A stretch of DNA of 64,000 nucleotides, taken from Calliphora vicina. Its lineage: Eukaryota > Arthropoda > Insecta > Diptera > Calliphoridae. This document shows, piece after piece, positions 24,098 through 36,300 of the stretch. The translations under genes were made by a program, and so were the position numbers. The stretch's first letter is position 1. Every line of letters starts with the position of its first letter. A model generated the notes under the pieces. It was not told the origin of the DNA. It searched no databases and saw only the letters and a list, made by a program, of their open reading frames with translations. Location: the NCBI RefSeq assembly GCF_958450345.1, contig NC_088780.1, positions 32,387,667 to 32,451,666 of the forward strand. The letters run 5' to 3'.

Positions 24098-25828
24098 GTC
24101 GTTTGGATTCCTTTAAATATATTAAAAAATATTTAATATTAAAATAATTGTTAACGCGTTCAGTTTTTTATTAAGTTATTTAAATTTCTAAACATTAATA
24201 ATTTTTATATTACATAGATTTTTACACGCACTATTTATTTTGTCATCTTTACTTTATGGCGTGGTTCGCGAGGGTTTTTGTTTTATTTATCTTTCAATTT
24301 CTATGTTTATTTTATTCACATTGTCATAATTTGTTGTGCGTTTTTCTTTAGACATATTCATTTATATTTATAATATATTTTTAACAATATAATTTCACTT
24401 TTTATTAAAGAATTTAAAGATTTTGTAAACTTTTTCATTTTCTGTTTTGATCTCGCGTGTGTATTACTTTTTACTTATCCACTCGTTCTTATGATGTTTA
24501 CTCGTTCATGATTCACTCGCTACTGTGGATAAATTTGAAAAAATGGCGGCCTTTATTTGAATGTGTGGTGGAATTGTTTTTGTACACGTGTACTGTGGTA
24601 AGGCAGTGTTAAAAAACCACTATGCCTCAGCGGGTTAATGATATAAATTAAATTAAATAAATAGATACCTAAAATAATATAAAATAAATATAATAATATA
24701 AATAGGTGTAGGCAAAGTAAATTTTCACAATTTCTTTTTGATGTGTATATTCCAAATCGGAGTGAACAAAACAAACTCACATGTTTTTAAATTGTTTTTT
24801 TTCCGAATTAGAAAAATACCAGTCCTATAAGAAATACATGGTGTGTTGTGTTAGAAGACGTGAACCAGATAAGGTGGAGTCATATTGCGTTGCCAATTTG
24901 TAATGGCTGGAAATGATTATTCTAGCTCAAAGAAATTAATAGCTTACAGTATTTTAATAATTTGAATAGTGCTTCAAAATACCTTTCATATGATGTATAA
25001 TATAATAAAATTTATAGACATTGTGAACCAAAAATTACGATTAGGATTAATTGTCATACAAATATGTAGTTAGATACAAATTCATGCGCGCGGCCGAAAG
25101 TCGGCAATATGGATAATCTGAATATTAAGATAAAAAAATATGAAAATATAAACTGTCTGGATCTCCATTATTATATATTCAAAATGTTTTTAATGTTAAA
25201 AAACTTTAAGCTGTAAAAGATATAATTGTTTTTAAAATATGCAATATAAAGGTTTGAGTGAACAATTTCTGGTAACCAGCCAAAGACCATCTATACAAAA
25301 AAAATGTGAGGCTTATTTATTCACATAATTTTACTTAATATTTCACTTAAAATCCACGTGCTTATTTAAATGGTTATACTTTGAAACTCTATTAAATGAA
25401 TTAACTTTATATTAAATATTTTCCATATTATTTTATTTATAAAACAAATGTAATGTATGATTTCATATAAAACTATTTCAGTAGATGTTTATAATATATT
25501 AAAACATTGTTATATAAAAGAAATTAAAACAAACATGTATAATTGATGTTATTTCTGAAAAGAAGCCAATATAGACAACGTAGCATCACTTATTTGAGAG
25601 GTGGGTTATTTTACTCACCATGCGTAAGAATTTCTGTGTTAGCAATTCGTAGTGAATGTGTAATAATTTAAGAAGAAGCATATATTTTATTTATTGTGTT
25701 GTTTTTAATAATTTGGAAATTTGTCGAGTTTTTGTGAAAAAATAGCAATTAATTTAAAACTAAAACAAAAAATCAAAAGAAAATTATTTAATTTTAAACA
25801 CTTCCATAAAAAAAAATAAAAATCCAAC
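24098..25828. other. Shared upstream region of Cap-H2 and MED7
   Basis: The two genes diverge from here. I see no coding frame. The segment 24098-24500 should hold the Cap-H2 leader, because the donor GTAAGT at 24093 needs an exon to its right. No TATA box is evident for either gene, as is usual for fly housekeeping promoters. Confidence 0.5.
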
Positions 25829-26543
25829 ATGGCTCAACAGGAATCACAGGTTATGAGTTTACCTCTTCCTCCGGTGCAATATATTAATCTGTTTTCGGAG
25901 GATAGTATAAGGCGTAATCGAGCGCCTAGGCCTCCTCCACCCATTCAAGATATGTACAGCATGTTTGGCATACAGTACAACAATGAGGAAATGATACGTT
26001 CGTTGGAATCACAGAATATTAAAAGACTTATACCCATACACTTTGACAGGCGAAAAGAGCTGAAGAAATTGAATCATTCTTTGTTTGTGAATTTCCTGGA
26101 CTTGATTGATTTACTAATACAATATCCCGACAGTCCTAGAAGAACAGAAAAGGTTTAAACTAATGTGTTTTTTCATGGTTATTACATAAATATAAATAAT
26201 ATTTACATTCCAGATTGATGACTTAAGTTTGTTATTCGTTCATATGCACCATCTACTCAATGAATTTCGTCCTCACCAGGCCCGCGAAACTCTGCGTGTT
26301 ATGATGGAAATGCAAAAACGCCAGCGTGTGGAGACCACCAATCGTTTTCAGAAGCATTTGGAACGTGTACGTGATATTGTCAACAATGCCTTTGCCGCTC
26401 TGCCCGAAATCACCGATGAAGATCTTAGTGAGGGTGATGTGAAAATGGAAGTTGATTCTCAAGACGCAAATAATGGTAGTAAATCGGATGCTAGTTATCA
26501 ATTAGATCGTATTATGTGTAATGTTATTGATAACATGGAATAA
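25829..26543 (+). CDS. MED7: Mediator complex subunit 7
   Basis: Middle-module subunit of Mediator, linking activators to RNA polymerase II; MED7 pairs with MED21 and MED31. Exons 25829-26152 and 26214-26543 join in phase 0 (EK/IDDLS) to give 217 residues, matching the fly and human length (about 220-233). N-terminal poly-proline part: SLPLPPVQYINLFSEDSIR and APRPPPPIQDMYSMFG. Then RLIPIHFDRRKELKKLNHSL, and the helical dimer part LLFVHMHHLLNEFRPHQARE, TLRVMMEMQKRQR, ..ERVRDIVNNAFAALPE. The tail is acidic and Ser-rich. The start ATG follows an A-rich leader and is the first in frame. The donor GTTTAAAC is a weak but valid GT site. Intact. Confidence 0.96.
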
Positions 26544-26605
26544 CCTTAAAGAATGTGGTCGGACTGACAATGAATATGGTATGGTATATATAAACTTTAG
26601 TTTGT

Positions 26606-26630
26606 AATAAATTAGTTTTTTCATAATAAA
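26606..26630 (+). other. Poly(A) signals of MED7
   Basis: Two AATAAA hexamers, at 26606 and 26625, 60-85 bp after the stop codon. Confidence 0.5.
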
Positions 26631-27114
26631 ATTATTTTTAATGTATATTAGAAAATTAAGTAAACAAATATCAAAAATATATATAATTTTATTTAAAAAA
26701 AGTATAAAACTGCAATTGTTACATTAATGTTGGTTAAAAATATTCAAAATATATATAATACTAGCTAAAACCCTGAGCCAAAAGTAAAAAAGAATTAAAA
26801 AGGAGTACATTCTGTGATCACTTTCTTTTGAAACCAAAATCGATCTTTCAAATGAAAATGAACTGAAAATTAAACGTGGCTATAAGTCTGTAAATAGTGG
26901 TTCAAATAGAAAAAGAACGACCATATGTGATCACTTAATTTTTATTCAAAAATCTATTTCAAGCAAAAACCGATTTTTTATATTGTAATTAACTCTTTCA
27001 GCCACGCTTTTTTCTGTATAAGTTTAAAATCAAAACAATTGCATTTTTACTTTAATCAAGGTTAGTTTAATTAAGAAAAAATTAATCAAAACATGAAAAA
27101 ACCACCCCATTCCA

Positions 27115-27533
27115 TGTTTAAATGTACACGAATTTACTTAAAAAACACAACACACTTTAAGGCACTCAGTTGATGTTTATTCGAAAAGCGTCTCTGATAA
27201 ACTGACTCACGACTGCAACCTCTGCCACTATTTATAACACTGCCATCTGCACTCCAGATTGTTCTTTAACCGTCAAAATTCGAATATTCTAGATCTTACT
27301 AATACATACGCCATCTGTGGTATACTTTCTACAATGTTCTTTAACTGAATATTCGAATTCGAATACAGCGTTGCCAACTTACGATCAAATCAACTGCCCA
27401 CAAAATAATGCCCACAGATATGTTACAGTTTGCTATTACAGCACTGTTATTTGAAAGCATTATGCTACTTTTAAATCAGCCCTTAAAATCGTTATATTTG
27501 AATTCACGCACAATTTCGTAACAATATTTAACT
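27115..27533 (-). mobile_element. Truncated LTR of a gypsy-type element
   Basis: On the minus strand it starts TGTTACGAAATTG and runs parallel to the complete solo LTR at 34068-34693 (shared: CAGATATGTTACAG complement, ATTCGAATTCGAATA, GATGGCAGTGTTATA, CAACTGAGTGCCTTAAAG complement). It breaks off near GTGTACATTTAAA, so about a third of the LTR is lost. Bases next to its outer edge are ATAT. No internal retroviral genes remain. Confidence 0.75.
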
Positions 27534-27794
27534 AACCAGAGCACCCTGACGTCAAAGTTTTCAAAAAATCATAAACGATGACTTCAAAAAATATAATTGT
27601 TTAGCAAAATGCCAATAGATTAAAATAAACTATGTTTTAAAGACTATAGAAAATATGTCGGTAAATAGTGGTCCAAATGTCAAACGCACGATAGTATGTG
27701 ATCACTTACCATGTTAATTATTGTAATTTTTGTATGACTGGAGGAACCATTTTTGTAGCCAAAACTATAAGCAATCACTTAACAGGGATAGAAA

Positions 27795-28035
27795 TCGGTA
27801 CATAGGGGTTTTAAACGTTGCTGATTTCGAATCTGAGGTAAAATTTTTAAAATTCAAAATGTCGTATCCAATATGTCGGCGTAAATTTTAAAATGTCTTC
27901 TGATTTACATGAAAATCGGTATACGGGGGTATTCAAGGATAGTGATTTCGAATCTGAGGTCAAATTTTTCTTTTTTAAATGGCGGATCCAATATGGCGAC
28001 GTAAATTTTAAAATTTCTTCTGATTTGCGTGGCTA
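27795..28035. repeat. Two-copy tandem repeat, unit about 120 bp
   Basis: GATTTCGAATCTGAGGT and TCCAATATG(T/G)CG(G/A)CGTAAATT occur twice, about 118 bp apart, with TCTTCTGATTT after each. Function unknown. Confidence 0.75.
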
Positions 28036-28253
28036 AAAATTGGAACTATGTAAAATGCAAACTTTTTCAATCCCGAAATCCAGAGATATGCGAGAATTAG
28101 TTTCCTTAGTTTTATGTGATGTTTTTTAACTGGACTTTCTCTAAAAGAAGCTTAAAGCTTCAAAACAAATGCAGAATTAATCAAAATAGACCAATAACAT
28201 GTTCATTATTCAAAATATTCCAAAAATTCGATTGTTCACGGCTGTCACAGAAT

Positions 28254-29231
28254 GGGTGAATTCCAAAATGTATGTATGCAATGCAACCTTAAAAAGTCGA
28301 GCGATTCTTAACGCAACCGTGTAAAATTTGATAATGTTTCATATCGCAAAATGTATGAAAAAGTAAAAACAGGCAGTATGATAAGTTTTTTTAAATTTTA
28401 ACTACGCGTTTGCATTAGGGATGCCAAACGGGACTGGGTTTTACAAATCCCGGGATTCGGGATTTTAGAAATGTAAATCCCGGGATTCCGGGATTTTTCG
28501 GGACCCCGGGATTTTTCGGGATCCCGGGATTTTTCGGGATTTCGGGATTTTTCGGGACTTCGGGATTTTAGTTAAACGTCAAAAACATCAAATTCAACAA
28601 TAAAAACTATTGATTTCATTAATATATTTAAGTAAAAATATAACAAATCAAAAACTAATGCATTAAATTAAAATAAATGGTCCATGATTTCCCCTAGCTC
28701 CATACAATTGTCCCCCGGAGTACTGTTTGAGCAGTCATAAATATCTTGATTATCGGCAATCCTTACAAAATTTTGCACAAAATAAGTTGTAAGTACTCTG
28801 AAATTATACTGCAAAGTACTGCGGAAATCGGACTACATTTGCCCCTTCAGAAAATAACTTGAACATAAATTTCGTAAAAGTGTAAATTGTGTAAAAGCCT
28901 GTCAATGGAAGGGAGACGTGCTGCTTCCTGATTCAAATGAAAAAATCTGGCTGTGTTTGGATTTGAAGCGAGATTATTATAAATATGCTGAAATTTAGCT
29001 TTCTAAGTATTTTGGGTGCTTCAAAAATCTTCCTAAAATATAAAAAATCTCATAATATTTCGGGATTTGTTAATCCCGAAAAATCCCGGGATTCTTTTTC
29101 ACAAATCCCGGGATTCGGGAAATCCCGATCCCGAAAAATCCCGGGATTTTCGGGATCGGGATTGGCATCCCTAGTTTGCATGCTTTATAAAAATATGACT
29201 GCATTGCATACATACATTTTGGAATTCACCC
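28254..29231. mobile_element. Palindromic MITE (3-bp duplication) carrying an hAT insertion
   Basis: Ends GGGTGAATTCCAAAATGTAT and ATACATTTTGGAATTCACCC are inverted for about 32 bp. Flanked by AAT at 28251-28253 and 29232-29234. Without the nested hAT element it would be about 210 bp. Confidence 0.8.
28416..29173. mobile_element. Non-autonomous hAT-type element, 758 bp, 8-bp target duplication
   Basis: Termini TAGGGATGCCAA and TTGGCATCCCTA fit the hAT YARNG rule and are flanked by GTTTGCAT at 28408-28415 and 29174-29181. Both subterminal regions are packed with short direct and inverted copies of TCGGGATTT and AATCCCGGGATT, plausible transposase-binding sites. No transposase frame was found inside. 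Confidence 0.9.
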
Positions 29232-29234
29232 AAT

Positions 29235-30378
29235 TATATTCTGATCGAAAGTGGAATTATTTTAGTATTTAGCCTTTTCACAAAGAGTAAAACTATTTTT
29301 TTTGGAATATAACCAAAATTAGAAATTTTTATTGGATTCTTTTATTAGTATCCAATTACATTTTCAAACCAAAGACATTTTTTTAGATTTTTATCGAAGT
29401 CTACATTCTTAAAATTAATAGGTCAATTACGGATGGCAACCGAACCGAAGAGGAAAATCTATAGTCCAAATGTTCATGTCTCTGCCTTTTGGTGTTTGGG
29501 CTGGGTGATCTTGAATCAGTCAGTCCCTCAGTAACATTACTCTTTTATATGTATAGGAGCTTAAAAAAAAGTATAAAACTTCCGTTGTTGCATGGTGGAA
29601 CATTTGTTTTGGGTCAAGGCCTACTGAAATTTGTCATAACCGTTTCATTACTTAACCTAGCCCCATACAAATGGCGTCTCAGAATAGGTCTTTAACGCCA
29701 ATAAATCGCTTAAATTTACTGATATCAATCTGAAATGAAGCACAAATTACTTCTTGGAAAGTAGAAAATAAAATACACTACTAAATTTTAGGTTATCTGT
29801 TCATAAATGACAATAGCTCCACACTTCTGCCGAAGAAAACATAAAAAGTCAATAAAATAGTTTTGAGTGATGGACAAGCTAAATGACATAACTTTGTTAA
29901 CATCTAAAAAGACATCGACAGAGTTCGTGCTTTTCGGCTTTAACTTTGTATGGAATACTTTTCACAGTTTAGACAACAGGCATCAACAAAAAATAAATGG
30001 AAAGTTTCATTAACTTAATTTTTTATTTAATTATATTTATTTTCTTTTTTTTTATTACATTAACAACTAAATACATATTTACAATTCTTTCTAATTACGA
30101 TGCTAAACAAATAAAATCATTGTAATCTCTATAAAATGAGTTAGTTGATCTTTAAAAAAACTAAATAAAATAGTACAATACATAAAATATACAAAATCAC
30201 GATGAGTAAGTAACACGAAAAAAAAAATACATGTGTCAGTTTATCTAAACTAATAAAATAAAAAAAACAAATAAATATTTTGATAAGTACATACTTAATT
30301 TCTAGATTTTAGATTAAAAAAAACTTTATACAAATACACAGTTTTAAAAACGCTTTAAATAAACACAATAAATATTGT
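29235..30378. other. Intergenic region before the SV2-like gene
   Basis: About 29590-29780 looks like a diverged repeat family B piece (CTAGCCCCATACAAATGGCG, CGCTTAAATTTA). The rest is AT-rich; 29950-30378 should include the 3' UTR of the minus-strand transporter. Nothing else recognised. Confidence 0.45.
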
Positions 30379-33300
30379 TTAAGTAAATGTCGACTTTTTC
30401 TCACTGGGTAATATACAGGATAAAGCGCTGGCCACTGTAAAACAGAGAAACATATTTATTTAGATTTAAATAAATTTTTATGTATTTTAAATTACAAATT
30501 TTCTACTTACATAGCAAAATTATACCAACCATTAAAAATGGTGGCAAACAGCCAAGTTCCACAAATACCGGGAAAAGCATATTGCCAGATAAAGCACCCA
30601 AACGGCCGAACATTAAGCCTACCGCAATAATAAATGATCTAGAATAAAACAGAATTTTATAATATGAATTTTTTATTTATTTCATTTTAATTGTAGCACT
30701 TACCTTAAGGTGGTGGGGAATAGAGCAATAACCAAACCCAATAAGGAGGAGGTTGAAATGCTGCATATAGTTATAAATATCGAGGATATTATAAGTGTCA
30801 TCAAGCCACTATTGGACCAATATAAACCTACTCCTAATACGCCAGATATGAAGAGACCGGAAACTAAAAATTAATTAAAGAAATTTTAAGTTTTATGGTT
30901 TGTATTAGGTTCCTATATGAATATTATTTTTTTGAAATTTTCAAGAAATTTTTTCGGGAAATTTCGGAAATTTCTTTATTCCCTTCTTATTGGAGATTCG
31001 CTGTGATTTGTTGCCAATCGAATGATTTGATTATATTCATATTTTTATACCCTTCACCATGAGTGGCCAGGGTATATATAAGTTTGTCATTCCGTTTGTA
31101 ATTTCTACATTTTTCATTTGCGACCCCACAAAGTATGTATATATATTCTGGTTCGTTATAGATTGCGAAGTCGATATAGCCATGTCCGTCTATCCGTCTG
31201 TATGTTGAAATCAACTTTCCGTAGCCCCCAAATAACTTAAACACATGATTCATACATCAATATATCGGGAATTCTTCCGGCTCGGTTGCTATTTAGACCC
31301 ATAAATGGTTGAGATATAAGGAAAAACCGGGTCAACCTCGATTTTTGCCCTATTTTTGATCTATATCTAGATTAATAAGTCCTTAATATAGACAATATGG
31401 ATATCTAATGATAGATATTTCAAAGTCCATTGCAACGGAGTATATATAACTATAGTAAGTTGGACCTACAATGGGTAAAAATCCGGAAAATTATTTTTTA
31501 AGCCTAATTTTTTTTATCAATTCTTTTGTCATAAATTGTTTTTCCAAAAAGAAAAATTTTAAAAATTTAAAAAAATTTGAAAAAACTTTTTTTTAAAAAA
31601 ATAAAAAAACAATTTCAAGGTGTATTAATAAGGTGAAGTTACGAACACAGCTGATTTTTATTTATTTGTTTATGTTGAGTTTGAGATTGTCAAACTTTCT
31701 TTACTTTTTTTGTTGTCATTAAAAAAAATAATTGAAACAGAAAATATTGAAAAGTTTTCAATTTTGTAAATTTTAGTCTAAACAAAGAATTGTGTAAGAA
31801 AAATTAAAGAAAACACATTAAACAATAAAATGAGGTGAGTAGCAGTGAAATTTAATCCTCAAAAGTCCAATGGATGACCAAAATAACATCATTTTGTTTG
31901 TTTGCTTGGTTTTGCAGTTTTCATGTGCAACAACATATTTTGACATTCTCAGTCGTTTGACAATAAAAAAATATTGTCTTTGTTGTATTTGTTGCCGAGA
32001 CGCTCTCACCTGATTAATACGCCTTGAACAATTTCGAAAAAAAAATTTGAAAACTATTTTAAAACAAGTAAGAGTGCTATATTCGGCTGTGCCGAATCTT
32101 ATATACTCTTCACCAAATTATACTTCAAAATTTTAAATATTTTTAGGTAAACAAAATTTAATTTTTTTTAAGTTGTTTTTTCATTTTTTGGAAAAAAATT
32201 TTTCCATTATTGTTTTTTTTTTAAATTTAAAATTTTTTTTTTAAATTTTAAAAAATTTTTTTTTGGTTTTTTAATTTTTTTTTTTTTTGAAAAAAAAAAT
32301 TCGGGTTAAAATTTTTTTTCCCGATTTTGACCCATTGTAGGTCGAACTTACTATGGTCTTATATACGTCGTTGCAAATGTCTTTGAAATATCTATCATTA
32401 GATATCCATATTGTCTATATTAATGTCTTAGTAATCCAGATATAGGTAAAAAATAGGTCAAAAATCGAGGTTGTCTTGGTTTTTTCCTCATATCTCAGCC
32501 ATTTGTGGACAGATTTTGCTGATTTTAAATAGCAAAATTCTCGAAAGCATGTCTGACAGAATTATTGAAGATTTGGATCCCAAAGATATCTGGGGTCTTC
32601 AGAAAACTGATTTCAACAGACAGACAGACGGACATGGCTTAATCGACTCCGCTATCTATAAGGATCCAGAATATATATACTTTATAGGGTCGGAAATGAA
32701 AAATGTAGAAATTACAAACGGAATGACAAACTTATATATACCCTTCTCACGAAGGTGAAGGGTATAAAAACCGAAAATATAAATTTTGTTTGCCTAAAAA
32801 TATTTAAACAAATTTATTTTTAAGTATAATTTGGTGGAGGGTATATAAGATTTGGCACAGCCAAATATAGCTCTCTACTTGTTATTTTTGCATTTTTTAT
32901 AAAAAAAATTTTTTTGTAACTAAAAATTTAATTTCAATTTGAAAAATTTGCATTTTCGCAAAAACTCAATATAAAGCCTTTTTTGTCATATTTTTCAAAA
33001 AAGTATTCTATTTTTTTAATTATCAAAAGTTATATATATTTTTGAAAAATATACAAAATTTCCTATCCATTGATATATAACATATCTACCTTATGTTTTT
33101 TACGTGGTAAATTAATTAGGGAAAACTTTACACCTCGCAGATACAGCATATGGGAATAATTGTAGAACCAATCATGTTTGAATTTAAATATACATAGTTC
33201 TAGTTTTTTTCTGTACTGTAATTTTGAATGTGTATGCAAAGCCTCTATAGAACATCTTCTGAGAGAAGGCAGAGTGGAATTAGTATCACATATTTTAGAA

Positions 33301-36300
33301 GGCCTACACAGTGAAGACCTAGCATATTTTTCCGCTAGGATGTGAATGCACCGACACATACCCATTTACATTTTAAATCCAATACATTCTTAAATAAAGC
33401 CTCTCTCTTTAAGGCTGACGCAGTTTTAGACTGAATCATTTAATTAGCGATAAATTCGGTTATCATGACTAAAACTTTAATCTAGTACGAAACTGGCGAT
33501 TAGGGGATTCAAGGATAAGGCAAAACTTCCAAACCACTTCATTCTAAATAGTTTTTAACAGGTATTGCAGAATGTGGCCAACCGTTGCACAGTGGGGCAG
33601 AATCAACATTTTTTGGAAATAAATCTGGCATTTCTTAACGGCTGATCCGATCGGGATAAAATTTGACTCGGGCGTAGCCAAGAAGTATTCGAGTTCAAGT
33701 TATTAAAATGGTCCATACAAATGCTCCAGGTACCTACGACATGTAAAACACGTCTTATCCGAATTTAAAAATTTTTATATTTTGAGAAAGCGCTCGGATA
33801 GGCCTTGAAAAAAACATGCTTGCGTGTGCTATTTATCTCTTATAATTTCCGAGTTATAGGCATTTCAAACTTGAAATTTAAAAATTTTGCCAGCCAACTA
33901 AATTACCAATAATATTTATACAAACAATTTCAAAGCAATAACGATTATGGATCCAAAAATAAACGATTTTCAATTTAAAAATTCAAAAATGTAGATTTTT
34001 GATGTTTTTTGGATGAAAAGGTGACTTAACTGTTATTTTATTAAAAAAAACTTCTTTAAGAACATATTGTTACGAAATTGTACTTGAATTCAAACGATTT
34101 TAACGGCTGATTTAAAAGTAGCATAATGCTTTCAAATAGCAGTGCTGTAATAGCAAACTGTAACATATCTGTGGGCATTATTAACATTGAATAAAAGCTT
34201 TCAGTTGACCATTGATCGTAAGTAAGGCAACGCTGTTTACTGCGTCCGTATATTCGAATTCGAATATTCAGTTAAAGAACATTGTAGAAAGTACACCATA
34301 GATGGCGTATGTATTAGAAAGCTCTAGAATATACGAGCTTTGACAGTTAAAGAGCAATCTAGAGTGCAGATGGCAGTGTTATAGTGGCAGAGGTTGCAGT
34401 CGTTAGTGAGTTTATCAGAGACGCTATTCGAATAAACATCAACTGAGTGCCTTAAAGTGTGTTGTGTTTTTCAAGTAAATTCGTGTACATTATAAAGTTT
34501 GTCTGTATTTCTGCGAATTTATAAACGTGTATAAAAAACACTGAGTGACTATTTAATTCTGTTGTTGTACATTTTAAATAAATAAAGAGTTGTTACAATT
34601 TTCAAACTACTAAACGGCTTTTAGTTACAATCAAAAGTATCCGGTTTATTTAAAGGAACTAAACCAACGTTTTGAAAAGGTTAAAACGTAACAATATACT
34701 AATTTTATGTTTTTCTGTAAGGTATCTTTATGGAGAACATTTTGACATAAAAAACATGTTCAATTTTACGAACATGTCGCTTCTTCGCCCTTCGGAATTT
34801 GACCTATTTTTTTAATCATCCCAAAGCTGGGATCAGAAAACGGAAAGCAGGTTTGGAAACCTTGATGTGTTCCCTATTTATTCCTAAAGTAGTTTTCCAG
34901 TCCCGAATGAAATGTGGACCTTATTGGCAAAATTGTAAAAAAATAAAATTTTTGGGATTTTAGCACCAATTTTTAGGAATTGCGGGATTTCCTTTGACCT
35001 TTTGACAAGTTTTTTTTACACTTTGTTGTTTGGAATGATAAATTTAAAAGAACGTTGAAAATTTCATAGCCCGTGATTTATGTCAGATTTATTTCCAAAA
35101 AATTTTGATTCTGGCCCACTGTGCGTTGCCATATTGGAATATTAGGGTTTCATGACGTTTTTCGGGTGTTGCTCTCTTCAAACGAATCAATTGCGTTCGG
35201 TATATGTTCCATGTGATGTTCTGGCCAGATTTCAGCAGCTCATAATAGATATGACCTTTTTGCTCCCACCAAATATAGATAATTACCTTAGCGCCATGGA
35301 TATTTGGCTTTGGCGTCGATTCAGATGGTTTGCTGGGCTTCAGCTACTTTTTTTAAAATTAAAGAAGTAAAGCAAAACTTCCCGCATATGACGCTTTTTT
35401 GTTGGCACAAAATTTTACATTTTCAACTTTGTTATTTACACTATAATGTTTAGTTACTAAGTGAGAATAAATGACAGATATGTTATTCAAAATGACATAT
35501 AAGTTATTAAAAACAAAAACCGCTTTCAAAAGATACGTCATCTATTGCAAATTCTTAATTTTTAAGTCATAACATTTCCCGGGAATAAAAAAAGACCGAG
35601 AAATTAGGAACCTTAGATTGTATTTCTAAACTTACTTAACATTCTTTTTGGACCCAGAGCCTTGATTATAAAACCAGCAAAACAGTAGCCTACTAGACCC
35701 ACTATCGCTACAATAATGTTATTAATGTACATGTCCATCGAAATATTTGCGCGCTGGAAATTAAGAAAAAATTAATAAAATTAAAATTTAATAAAAAAGC
35801 ATTTTAGAATATTTTAATGCTGATCAAAACAATCGATCATGTTAGGAATTAAACTTACATCACTGCAATCCGAGGTATAATTAGCTACAGTTGTGGCCGA
35901 TTTATTGGCACTATATTCCAAAATTGTGCAAAGTGTAGCCGATTCATTGTCGTCAGCATACATTGTCTCGTATTCAGCAATTGAGGCAAATAGTTGCGGC
36001 AACCATAAACGTATTGTGTTAAGACTAAAATATATGGTCAATACAAAACATTATATAAAGTCTAAAACCTAAATACCGGAACACTTACCCCAACAACATA
36101 CAAAATTGCATAAAATAAACATGCAAAGATCGGCACAATAGAGGTTTACGGAACATGGGCTTCATTTGCTGCCAGCCTTCATGCAGAGATTGAGCCAAAG
36201 TGCGATGCTCCTTTTTGGGTAGTTTAGTGCCATCTTTATTATCAATAGTGAATACAACTTCATTGGCATTGGTGTCACGGGTGGGTACTTCCTCAATTAG

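Noticed and set aside
27795..28035. CRISPR-like direct repeats
   Set aside because: Only two long diverged units in a eukaryotic genome; no short regular repeats or spacers.
31818..32009. 63-codon minus-strand frame
   Set aside because: Inside the non-coding hAT-type MITE at 31616-32026.
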